Shown: positions 35,057-42,406 of the stretch, piece by piece
Layout of the letters: every line of letters starts with the position of its first letter
Position numbering within the stretch: position 1 is the stretch's first letter
NCBI GenBank assembly: GCA_910574935.1
Contig: CAJTCU010000001.1
Span: 483,695 to 547,694, forward strand
Direction: 5' to 3'
Source of the DNA: Oscillospiraceae bacterium
GTDB taxonomy: Bacteria > Bacillota > Clostridia > Oscillospirales > Acutalibacteraceae
Length of the DNA stretch: 64,000 bases
Translations under genes and position numbers: made by a program
The notes under the pieces: generated by a model
Told to the model about the DNA's origin: nothing
Seen by the model: the letters and a program-made list of their open reading frames with translations, nothing else
The model's database searches: none

Positions 35057-36733
35057 ATGATTCAAGGCGCTCAGCTGAAAAACGCCATTATCTCCGGATC
35101 CAACAATATTGCGAAATATAGAAAGCAGGTTAATGACCTGAACATTTTCCCTGTGCCCGACGGAGACACGGGGTCCAATATGTCCATGACCATCGGCGCG
35201 GCGGCACAGGAAGTGAAGTCCCTGCCCGATACCGCCTCTGCCGCCCAGGTGGCTAAAAAGGCCGGAGCAGCCATGCTGCGGGGGGCTAGGGGCAACTCTG
35301 GCGTAATACTCTCCCTGCTGTTTCGGGGCATTGCCAAGGGCCTGGAGGGCTTAGAGGAGCTGGGCGCCGAAGAGCTGGTGAAAGCCCTGGAGCTGGGTGT
35401 GGAAGAGGCCTATAAGGCCGTGACCCGCCCCACTGAGGGCACCATCCTGACCGTAGCCCGGGTGGCTGCCGAGCAGGGCCGGGAATCCCTCTCCCACGGA
35501 GCGGAAGAACCCGTTCAGGTGTGGGACACTGTGTGCGCCGGGGCGGCCGCCGCTTTGGAGGAGACTCCCGAGCTGCTGCCTGTGCTAAAGCGCGCCGGAG
35601 TGGTGGACGCCGGCGGCCAGGGCCTGTGCCTGATCTTCGAGGGGATGCTTAGCGTGTTCCGCAGCGGGATTATTCTGGAGTCCGGCCTGTCTGAAGAGGA
35701 ACGGGCCCATGAGACCGAGGAATTCTTCCGCAGCGCTGCCGCGGAATTTGACAGCGAGATAAACTTCACCTACTGCACAGAGTTTATTGTGGGCCGGGAC
35801 AAGGATGTTACCAAGGACCCCCTGGAGCTTCGGCTGTACCTGGAGACCATTGGCGACTGCGTACTGGTGGCGGACGACGAGGAGATTATTAAAGTGCATG
35901 TGCACACCGAAAACCCTGGCGACGCCCTACAGGCTGCTCTGAAATATGGCCAGCTGCTGACCGTGAAGATTGAGAACATGAAGGAACAGCACCGCCAGCT
36001 GAACCAAGGCGCGCCCCAGGCACAGGAAGCCCCCGCCGCCCCGGCCGCCCTGGAGCCCCAGGAGCCCGTGGAAGAGCTGGGCTTTATCTCGGTGGCGGCA
36101 GGCGAAGGCTTGAAAAGCCTGTTTACCGAGCTGGGCTGCGCTGTGGTGGTTAGCGGCGGACAGACCATGAACCCCAGTACAGAGGATATCCTCAGCGCTG
36201 TGCTGGCCACCCCGGCCAAGAAAGTCTTTGTGCTGCCCAACAACAAAAACATCCTTATGGCCGCAGAGCAGACCATTCCCCTGGCCACGGACCGGGAGGT
36301 CATTGTACTGCCTACCAAGACCATTCCCCAGGGCATTGCCGCCATGCTGTCTTTTGACCCGGACGCCGGCGTGGAGGACAACCGCACCGCTATGCTGGAC
36401 GCCGCCAGCCATGTGAGCACCGGCCTGGTCACTTTTGCTGCCCGAGACTCCGAGTTCGGCAGCGAGGCCATCCGTCACGGAGACATTCTGGGCCTGAAGA
36501 ACGGCAAGCTCCATTATATAGAGAAGGACCCGGTGGCTACCTGTGTGCGGGTGGCCCGGTCTCTAAGCACAAAGCAGACCTCCTTCATCACCCTAATTTA
36601 CGGCGAGGGCATTACCCCGGACCAGGCCCAGGAGGCCAAGCGCCTGCTGGCTGGCAAGGTTCACTCGGACGTAGAAATCAACCTGGTAAACGGCGGCCAG
36701 CCGGTTTACTACTTTATTATCTCTGTAGAATAA
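35057..36733 (+). CDS. fakA: Fatty acid kinase catalytic subunit FakA (YloV, DhaL/DAK2 fusion)
   Basis: Phosphorylates exogenous fatty acids bound to a FakB/DegV protein so that they can enter phospholipid synthesis. Residues 1-200 are the DhaL kinase domain with NDLNIFPVPDGDTGSNMSMT (Asp residues hold the Mg-ATP) and RGARGNSGVILS. Middle and C-terminal parts (about 230-558) are the YloV-type domains with CTEFIV and the KVFVLPNNKNI segment; an Ala/Pro-rich linker is near 320-340. I chose the third ATG (35057): AAAGGA lies 11 bases upstream, and MIQGAQLKNAI matches the family's N-terminus; 35036 is the upstream alternative. No fakB is adjacent. A perfect hairpin terminator follows. Confidence 0.9.
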   Translation: MIQGAQLKNAIISGSNNIAKYRKQVNDLNIFPVPDGDTGSNMSMTIGAAAQEVKSLPDTASAAQVAKKAGAAMLRGARGNSGVILSLLFRGIAKGLEGLEELGAEELVKALELGVEEAYKAVTRPTEGTILTVARVAAEQGRESLSHGAEEPVQVWDTVCAGAAAALEETPELLPVLKRAGVVDAGGQGLCLIFEGMLSVFRSGIILESGLSEEERAHETEEFFRSAAAEFDSEINFTYCTEFIVGRDKDVTKDPLELRLYLETIGDCVLVADDEEIIKVHVHTENPGDALQAALKYGQLLTVKIENMKEQHRQLNQGAPQAQEAPAAPAALEPQEPVEELGFISVAAGEGLKSLFTELGCAVVVSGGQTMNPSTEDILSAVLATPAKKVFVLPNNKNILMAAEQTIPLATDREVIVLPTKTIPQGIAAMLSFDPDAGVEDNRTAMLDAASHVSTGLVTFAARDSEFGSEAIRHGDILGLKNGKLHYIEKDPVATCVRVARSLSTKQTSFITLIYGEGITPDQAQEAKRLLAGKVHSDVEINLVNGGQPVYYFIISVE

Positions 36734-36771
36734 GGCAGATCTTCTAAATAAACCATAACTTAGTACCACAG

Positions 36772-36807
36772 AAAAGAAGCTGCGGCGCAGCTTCTTTTTG
36801 TTTTTTT
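36772..36807 (+). terminator. Intrinsic terminator after fakA
   Basis: Perfect 12-bp stem AAAAGAAGCTGC / GCAGCTTCTTTT with a 3-base loop followed by T-rich sequence. Confidence 0.88.
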
Positions 36808-36882
36808 GGTGGACTGTGCGGAAACCGCAGCTTTTAGGGGATAAGTTCTACATTTATATAATACAGAGACATTGCGAAAACT

Positions 36883-36937
36883 CTTTTTTGATGAAAATTG
36901 CAATATTTTTATTAAAAACCACTTGACATCAAAAAAG
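36883..36937. promoter_or_regulatory. Candidate operator (spaced inverted repeat) for the BlaI-like repressor
   Basis: Perfect 11-bp inverted repeat CTTTTTTGATG (36883-36893) and CATCAAAAAAG (36927-36937), 33 bases apart. The right arm overlaps the -35 box of the blaI promoter. A TACTGTA, close to the TACA-N-TGTA core of known BlaI sites, overlaps the -10. Binding is inference. Confidence 0.45.
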
Positions 36938-36951
36938 CAATTTGATATACT
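36923..36951 (+). promoter_or_regulatory. Promoter of the blaI-blaR1-peptide operon
   Basis: TTGACA, 17 bases, TATACT. It lies about 175 bases before the blaI start inside a strongly AT-rich stretch. Confidence 0.75.
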
Positions 36952-37125
36952 GTACTTATTATAGAGGGACTTTTTTAACCTCTGTAATTTGGCGATTCAT
37001 CTAAACCCCATTCCCAAAAATCCCTTTATTTTAGCCCCTATAAACAAAGTGTAATATATTTATGGCTATTATAAAGTGTGTTTCTGGGAAGCGACAAAAT
37101 TGCAAAGAAAGGAGGGAAGTTAAAT

Positions 37126-37536
37126 ATGGAGCGCTTTGTTCTTTCCAGAACAGAAGAAAAGGTTATGACATTTCTTTGGGAGCAAGGAAAACCCCTTAGT
37201 GTCCCGGAAATGTTGGAGCTTTGGGACCACACCAATAAGACCTGGACGGTAAACTATATGCGGGCTATTCTTCGTTCGCTGGAAGAGAAAGAGGCGGTAC
37301 GCTTTCATGACCTAAACCGGCGGGGCAGCCAGTATGCCCGGAGATTTATTCCTACCTACTCAAAAAAGGAATATTATACCGAACTGGCGAAGCGTAGCGG
37401 TGTCAGTATTAGTGATATTGTTCGCGTTGAAGCGGTGGCAATGACTCAAAAGGGCGACAAAGACGGCATGGATGATTTAATCCGGCAGTTGGAAGCGATC
37501 ATCGAAGAATACCGTGTGAAGGATGATAACACATGA
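37126..37536 (+). CDS. BlaI/MecI/CopY-family transcriptional repressor
   Basis: A 136-residue winged-helix repressor. The N-terminus reads VLSRTEEKVMTFLWEQGKPL followed by TVNYMRAILRSLEEKEAVRF, the recognition helix and wing of the family, and the C-terminal helix would dimerise. Known members block their own operon and are destroyed by the partner BlaR1 protease on signal. AAAGGAGGG precedes ATG 37126; the longer open frame from 37078 is not used. Its stop overlaps the next start (ATGA), giving coupled translation with the sensor. Sequence around it is clearly richer in AT than the flanks, a sign of transfer. No beta-lactamase or PBP2a gene is linked, so the target is something else. Confidence 0.87.
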   Translation: MERFVLSRTEEKVMTFLWEQGKPLSVPEMLELWDHTNKTWTVNYMRAILRSLEEKEAVRFHDLNRRGSQYARRFIPTYSKKEYYTELAKRSGVSISDIVRVEAVAMTQKGDKDGMDDLIRQLEAIIEEYRVKDDNT

Positions 37537-38684
37537 GTTTATCGTTCTTTTCCCTTGTGATGTCAGCGCTGTTCAGCACTTTCCTTGTTTTGGTAATTCA
37601 CCTGCTGCGGACCAAAGATTTTTTCTTGAAAGCCTTTGGTCCTCACACGATTTTGCTTCTCTATGGGTTCACGCTTTTTCGGATGTTGCTTGCATGGGAG
37701 CCATCGTTTAGTACGCCCCTGGAAACCTATTTGGTCTATACCCATTTGTACAGGAGCGTTCGGAACGTAACGGTGGCGGCGGGCGGTTTTCGGTTCGCTT
37801 TCTTAGACTGTGTATGCGTCATCTGGCTCAGTATTTCCTTCATCCTGGCGGCTCGTTTCTTTTGGATGAACTTTACGTCTGTGCGCAAAGTGGTCCGGGG
37901 CTCAACCGATGGAGGTTCCGCTGCCTACCAGATGCTGGAGACCATTAAAAAAGAGACGCGGCGGCAGCCTTTTGTTCGTGTACGCATTTGTCCGGGCTTA
38001 GAAGGTCCCATGGGAATCGGATTAATCCGAAAGCGGATTTTTCTTCCAGACGAACCTTATACAAAACAGGAGCTGTACTATATCCTAAAGCATGAGTATA
38101 CGCATTTTTGTAACCATGATTTACTCATCAAATATTTAGTGCGGCTGTTTGCTTCCTTGTTTTGGTGGAACCCAGCGGTGTATTTGCTGAAAAAGGATGT
38201 CTCTGAGTTAATCGAGATCCGGTGCGATATGACAGTGACGAAAGACTTCGACAGGAAAGAGCAGTTAGCGTATTTATTAACAATTGTTCGAATCTTAAAA
38301 GGCGGGCAGCCTCCCCAAGAAATGCCGCCGCATATGCTGGCCACCGGTCTTCTTAACAAAGAGCGGAAGATCCTTATGGAACGGTTTGATATGGTTATAT
38401 CAAAGCGTCGGCTTGTGAGCAAATGGTGTCGGGGTGCGTTTTGGGCTTTGTTTTTTACGCTATTCTTTCTCTCTTATTGCTTCATACTGCAACCAGCGTA
38501 TGATCCACCAAGGGAGGATATTTATACAGACGATTCTGTAATAGAACTGGATTCAGAAGATTTTAACATGGTGGAAAACCCAGATGGATCTGTTTCCATC
38601 GTGCTCCCGAATGGGGAATCTTATCCCGTAAAAGATCACATTGCTGACTTACTTGATTTAGAGAATAGTTTAAAGGAGAAATAA
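37533..38684 (+). CDS. BlaR1-like M56 metalloprotease sensor
   Basis: A 383-residue membrane protease expected to cleave the BlaI-like repressor when activated. Helices at about 5-23, 33-50, 85-110 and 298-318; the cytoplasmic gluzincin domain has the zinc motif HEYTH (near residue 189) with the downstream ELIEIRCD acid ligand. The outer C-terminal part is only about 65 residues and acidic (VIELDSEDFNMVENPDGS), so the penicillin-binding sensor domain of true BlaR1 is absent: it senses something other than beta-lactams, or by its membrane part. Overlaps blaI by 4 bases and is followed 4 bases later by a small peptide gene. Role in peptidase-type derepression is by family. Confidence 0.85.
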   Translation: MSLSFFSLVMSALFSTFLVLVIHLLRTKDFFLKAFGPHTILLLYGFTLFRMLLAWEPSFSTPLETYLVYTHLYRSVRNVTVAAGGFRFAFLDCVCVIWLSISFILAARFFWMNFTSVRKVVRGSTDGGSAAYQMLETIKKETRRQPFVRVRICPGLEGPMGIGLIRKRIFLPDEPYTKQELYYILKHEYTHFCNHDLLIKYLVRLFASLFWWNPAVYLLKKDVSELIEIRCDMTVTKDFDRKEQLAYLLTIVRILKGGQPPQEMPPHMLATGLLNKERKILMERFDMVISKRRLVSKWCRGAFWALFFTLFFLSYCFILQPAYDPPREDIYTDDSVIELDSEDFNMVENPDGSVSIVLPNGESYPVKDHIADLLDLENSLKEK

Positions 38685-38688
38685 CATT

Positions 38689-38817
38689 ATGGATGGTATT
38701 ATGCCTCTTGCTGATGTAATTGTTCTAAAAAGTAGAATATACCAGGGACGGCTACAATTTCGGCGTTGGAACCAGACCCAGGGCTATTGGGTTGATCCCT
38801 ATTGGATAGATGCATAA
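38689..38817 (+). CDS. 42-residue aromatic- and Arg-rich peptide, third gene of the blaI-blaR1 operon
   Basis: Too short for usual gene finding. AAGGAG overlaps the end of blaR1 and lies 10 bases before the ATG, which is 4 bases beyond the blaR1 stop. The peptide has a hydrophobic first third (MPLADVIVLK) and a basic/aromatic remainder (RLQFRRWNQTQGYWVDPYW) with four Trp; no Cys, no leader with Gly-Gly. It ends 30 bases before a perfect 15-bp hairpin. Position and ribosome site argue for translation; function is unknown. It might be the regulated effector, a signal, or a partner of the sensor. An ABC exporter gene starts 140 bases further on. Confidence 0.6.
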   Translation: MDGIMPLADVIVLKSRIYQGRLQFRRWNQTQGYWVDPYWIDA

Positions 38818-38846
38818 GTTCTATGAACATTTTTACATCTCTAAGT

Positions 38847-38886
38847 ATATGACCATAAGCCTATTATAGTGGGCTTATGGTCATAT
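38847..38886 (+). terminator. Perfect 15-bp hairpin closing the BlaI/BlaR1 operon
   Basis: ATATGACCATAAGCC / GGCTTATGGTCATAT with a 10-base loop. There is no T-run after it, so it may be a partial terminator or an mRNA 3'-end stabiliser. Confidence 0.6.
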
Positions 38887-38957
38887 ATCTATGTATGGCC
38901 CGCTATGAACCCAATGACAGAGAACGCCCCCAAATTTTCAGGAAGTAACGGATAAAA

Positions 38958-40631
38958 ATGGAAAAACACATTATAAAAAGAATTCTCTCTTATCTGCGCC
39001 CCTTTAAAAAAGAATTCATTCTGGCCGGGCTGCTTTTGGCCGTTGCCACGGCCATTGGCTTTTTGCAGCCCCTGGTCATCCGGCAGATTACCGACGGCGG
39101 TATGCTGGCCCAAAACCTGCCGGAGCTTTTCTGGGGGGTGGCTGCCCTGGCCCTGCTGGTTTTACTGAACCAGGGGGCGGAAATGGCCCAGACCCGGCTT
39201 TTTGTAAATGTACACAACCGGTCCTATTACACCATCTTCCAAGAAGTTTTTCATAAGCTGCTGCGGCTGAGGAAATCCTACTTTGAGGACAAAAACAACG
39301 CCGAAATTCTTAGCTGCCTGCAAATGGACGTCTCCCAAGTGGCCTCTATCACAGACCGGTACACCGTGATGAGCGTGAGCTATGTGTTCCGCATTATCAG
39401 CGGGCTGGTGGGGCTGCTGATGATCAGCTGGAAGCTGACCTTAATTGTGCTGGCCATGGCGCCCCTAAAGGTTCTGCTGGTGCGCCGCCTTTCTGGAAAG
39501 CAGGAAAAGGCCATGGACCAGATGATTGAGAGCAGCCGGGACTTTTCCCAGTGGTTTGGCGATAACCTGGAGGGCATAGACGAAATTAAGCTGTGGAATC
39601 TTTTTGAAAGCCGGGACCAGGCCTTTCAGGCCAAGCAAAAAGGCGTATTGAAGCTGCAAAAGGACAGCGCGATGATTGACGCCTGGAACACCCTGTGGGA
39701 GACCCTGCTGGAATGGAGCGTCACCATTCTGCTGTACCTGGTGGGCGGCCTTCTCATCTGCCAGGGCGGGCTGACCATTGGCTCGGTGTTTGCCTTTGTG
39801 TCCTACTCTTGGTATGTAACAGGGCCTGTCTCTGCCCTGCTGAACCTGAAAATGTACTTTGCCCGCATTCTGCCCTCTGCCAAGCGGCTGTTCCGGTTTT
39901 TAGACATGGAGTCCGAGCAGGACCAGGGCAAGGACCAGCCAAAGGGCCGGGCTCTTGGCCTTCCTCCCCGGCTGGAGTTCAAGGACGTTGCCTTTTCCTA
40001 CCAGGCAGACCGCCAAATTCTTCGGGGCGCCAGCTTCTGTGTGGAGCCAGGGGAAAAGGTAGCCATTGTTGGGGCAAACGGCAGCGGAAAGTCTACCATT
40101 CTAAACCTTCTGCTCAGGTTTTACACCCCGGATGCCGGAGAAATCACAGCGGATGGCGTGCCTGTTTCCCAGCTGTCCCTGGCCGGGTACCGTTCTCTCT
40201 TCTCTGTGGTAAGCCAGGAACCCTACCTGTTTTTAGGGGACATTGCCGGGAATATTGACCTTACCGGCCGGGCCCCGGCCGCGCAGGTTGCCGCGGCCAT
40301 GGAGACCAGCGGCGTAACCGGCTACACCGCCCAGATGCCCCAGGGCGTGAACACCCAGATTGGCCGCAACGGCGCCCGGCTCTCTGGGGGAGAAAAGCAG
40401 AAGCTGGCCGTGGCCAGGGCTCTGCTGAAGAACGCGCCGGTGGTGATTCTGGACGAGGCCACCTCTGGCTTTGACGCGGAGTCGGACACCTACCTGCACC
40501 AGGTGATCGTCAACCAGATGGCGGGCAAGTCTGTGGTTATGATCACCCACCACTATGAGCATCTGGAGGGCATGGATCGGGTCTACCGGCTGAAGGACGG
40601 GCTGATCTATGAGGAGGCCCGTACCCAATAA
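38958..40631 (+). CDS. ABC exporter, fused permease and ATPase (half-transporter)
   Basis: A 557-residue half-transporter acting as a homodimer or heterodimer. Six membrane helices in residues about 15-300, then an ATPase with Walker A GANGSGKST, Q-loop SQEPYLF, signature RLSGGEKQK, Walker B VVILDEATSG and the H-loop ITHHYEHL. There is no N-terminal C39 peptidase domain, so leader cleavage is not coupled. Substrates of this class include lipids, peptides and drugs. Codon and base use return to the GC-rich norm, unlike the preceding BlaI/BlaR1 unit, so linkage with the peptide is only by position. No strong ribosome site is visible upstream of the ATG (GGAAGTAACGG). Confidence 0.88.
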   Translation: MEKHIIKRILSYLRPFKKEFILAGLLLAVATAIGFLQPLVIRQITDGGMLAQNLPELFWGVAALALLVLLNQGAEMAQTRLFVNVHNRSYYTIFQEVFHKLLRLRKSYFEDKNNAEILSCLQMDVSQVASITDRYTVMSVSYVFRIISGLVGLLMISWKLTLIVLAMAPLKVLLVRRLSGKQEKAMDQMIESSRDFSQWFGDNLEGIDEIKLWNLFESRDQAFQAKQKGVLKLQKDSAMIDAWNTLWETLLEWSVTILLYLVGGLLICQGGLTIGSVFAFVSYSWYVTGPVSALLNLKMYFARILPSAKRLFRFLDMESEQDQGKDQPKGRALGLPPRLEFKDVAFSYQADRQILRGASFCVEPGEKVAIVGANGSGKSTILNLLLRFYTPDAGEITADGVPVSQLSLAGYRSLFSVVSQEPYLFLGDIAGNIDLTGRAPAAQVAAAMETSGVTGYTAQMPQGVNTQIGRNGARLSGGEKQKLAVARALLKNAPVVILDEATSGFDAESDTYLHQVIVNQMAGKSVVMITHHYEHLEGMDRVYRLKDGLIYEEARTQ

Positions 40632-40691
40632 GAACGTTCCGCCCAGAATTCTCTGGGGAAAACCAACATGTATTTATTCACAGAGAACGTT

Positions 40692-41068
40692 AGGTTGGAC
40701 GTTGGAACAAAGGCCCCACGGGCAGCATCCCTGGCTGCCCCCGGCAGGCCCGCGTCTTTGCGGCAGCCTATGAAGGGTTCCAAAAAAAGCCGCCGCGGTG
40801 GTGACCGGCATTCGCAAGGATTCCACAGCCTCGCACCAGCGACTTGTCCAAAAGCACCAGCCGCCCTTTATTCTCCCCTCCCATCCAGAGCTTTCCGCCA
40901 TTTAGGCCTACGGTATTTGGCGGGAAAGAGAAAATTACGGGAAGCTGAGTATGGGCGTTGTGCGCTCCCTCTTTATAAGGGATGAAAATGGGCTTATTGA
41001 AACGGTCATGCCAAAAGTAAATGGCAGATGCCAACGCGGCGGAGATCCTGGCCTATTTAGCCAAATAG
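40692..41068 (+). pseudogene. bcp: Decayed thiol peroxidase (Bcp-type peroxiredoxin)
   Basis: Pieces of a Bcp peroxiredoxin lie in order in shifting frames: LDVGTKAP at the start, then FAAAYEGFQKK, AAVVTGIRKDSTASHQRLVQKH, an in-frame TAG where family members have a residue before AYGIW, YGKLSMGVVRSLFIRDENGLIE, TVMPKV, and after another frameshift ADANAAEILAYLAK with TAG at 41066. The segment with the peroxidatic Cys (NTPGCTxQ in living relatives) is deleted. At least two frameshifts, one stop and one deletion: non-functional. Recognition rests on motif order, not on a search. Confidence 0.75.
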
Positions 41069-41092
41069 CCAGGGCCCGTCTCTGGACACAAA

Positions 41093-41131
41093 AAAACTCG
41101 TAAGAGCTGCCTTTTTGCTCTTACGAGTTTT
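41093..41131. terminator. Bidirectional intrinsic terminator
   Basis: Stem AAAACTCGTAAGAGC / GCTCTTACGAGTTTT. It lies about 80 bases past the stop of the minus-strand isomerase gene. Confidence 0.75.
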
Positions 41132-41209
41132 GCTTTCCAATTGTGCGGCGTTCCTGTCCTTCTTTCCGTAATCCGGCTGGACAGAGGAAAGATGATCTGG
41201 GGCGGGCTA

Positions 41210-42031
41210 TTACCAGCCCAGAGATTTCAGGTATTCGCGGCTCATCGTAATGGCCTGCATGGGCGTACGGCCAACCGACTGGTCCTGCTCCACCACCACC
41301 CACTGGGCCCCGGCCTCTACGGCGGCCTCCAGAATGGGTGGGAAGTCCTGCATACCGCTGCCTACTGGCCGGAACTCAAAGGTGCCGTGGCTCTCCTGCT
41401 CCTCCACGTCCGTGCCGATGAGCTGATACATGTTGGCAGGCTTGCCCTCTTTGAGGAAGTCTTTTAGGTGCACCACCGGCGAACGGCCTGTGTACTTTTT
41501 AATATAAGCGGCTGGGTCCTCCCCAGCCACCTTGACCCAGCAGGTGTCCACCTCGGTTTGCAGCAGGTCGGCAGGGATGGAACTATAGATGTAGTCCAGC
41601 GCGTACTGGCCGTTGGGCATTTTGGCAAACTCAAAATCGTGGTTATGGTAAAGGGTCTGAATGCCGTGGGCCTTGCAGACCTTGGCAATCTCGCCGAAAA
41701 CTTCTATGTTTTTCTCAAACTTTTCTCCACCGGGGCGGTCCTCTTCCGTCAGGTAGGGAATGGCGATAAACTTGACGCCGATCTCCTGATACTGGCTGAC
41801 CACACCCTCCATGTCCGCCGCCAGCTCCTGGAAAGGCACATGGGCAGACAGCGGCACCAGGCCGGCCTCCTCAATAGCGGACTTGATTTGAGCGGGAGAA
41901 AGACCATATAGACCGGCCAGCTCCACGCCGTCGTAACCGATCTCTTTTATTTTCTTCATCGTGCCGGCAAAGTCGGCGGCCGCGTCATCCCGAACAGAGT
42001 AAACTTGAACGGCCACGGGCAAAGTTTTCAT
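41210..42031 (-). CDS. Sugar phosphate isomerase/epimerase (xylose-isomerase-like TIM barrel)
   Basis: A 273-residue TIM-barrel protein of the AP-endonuclease-2/xylose-isomerase superfamily: opening VAVQVYSVRDDAAADF, IGYDGVELAGL, the metal-binding YHNHDFEF, EVDTCWVKVAG, VVHLKDF and the terminal QWVVVEQDQS, where the acids and His bind a divalent metal. Members isomerise or epimerise sugars and inositols; substrate unknown. AGGAGG lies upstream of ATG 42031; the frame is open to 42241 through a repeat element, without support. It has its own promoter and terminator. Confidence 0.85.
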   Translation of the reverse strand: MKTLPVAVQVYSVRDDAAADFAGTMKKIKEIGYDGVELAGLYGLSPAQIKSAIEEAGLVPLSAHVPFQELAADMEGVVSQYQEIGVKFIAIPYLTEEDRPGGEKFEKNIEVFGEIAKVCKAHGIQTLYHNHDFEFAKMPNGQYALDYIYSSIPADLLQTEVDTCWVKVAGEDPAAYIKKYTGRSPVVHLKDFLKEGKPANMYQLIGTDVEEQESHGTFEFRPVGSGMQDFPPILEAAVEAGAQWVVVEQDQSVGRTPMQAITMSREYLKSLGW

Positions 42032-42073
42032 AATGAAGCGCCTCCTGAGAAAAGATTTTAGGGGTATAGTAGT

Positions 42074-42102
42074 ATTGTATCGTAAAAGGGAGGACAAGTC
42101 AA
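42074..42102 (-). promoter_or_regulatory. Promoter of the isomerase/epimerase gene
   Basis: Minus strand TTGACT, 17 bases, TACAAT, 43 bases before the ATG. Confidence 0.65.
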
Positions 42103-42118
42103 GAGGCTGCGGAATGTC

Positions 42119-42275
42119 GGGTGTGTCCAAAGCGAAGAGTTTAAAAGCGAGGATCCGGCGAACAAATAGTAAAAGTTTCGTCCACCTTTTCAAAGGTGGT
42201 GGGGTTTTTAAGGGCAAAGCCCCTAAACCGCCAGAGGCCAAAATTTCGTCATAAACTCTTCTTTGTGGACACTCC
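42119..42275 (-). repeat. GTGTCC-ended ~157-bp inverted-repeat element, copy A
   Basis: Ends are GGTGTGTCCAAAGCGAAGAG and, inverted, AACTCTTCTTTGTGGACACTCC. In reverse complement the whole element aligns base for base in length with the copy at 63609-63765: GGCGGTTTAGGGGCTTTGCC, CCTTTGAAAAGGTGGACGAA and CTTTTACT blocks. No protein is encoded. It sits between divergent promoters of the epimerase and murT. Confidence 0.75.
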
Positions 42276-42345
42276 CCGGAATGTCCGCCCTGCGGGGCGC
42301 ATTACCGCCGCAATATGTTCCTTTCCGTTGGCGTTTCGCTACCCC

Positions 42346-42374
42346 TTGACTTGTCCCACCAGGAAAGATATAAT
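42346..42374 (+). promoter_or_regulatory. Promoter of murT-gatD
   Basis: TTGACT, 17 bases, TATAAT, 32 bases before the murT ATG; GAAAGGAG precedes the ATG. Confidence 0.72.
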
Positions 42375-42406
42375 TAGTTTTAGTCCCTCCCTGAAAGGAG
42401 CCCAGC

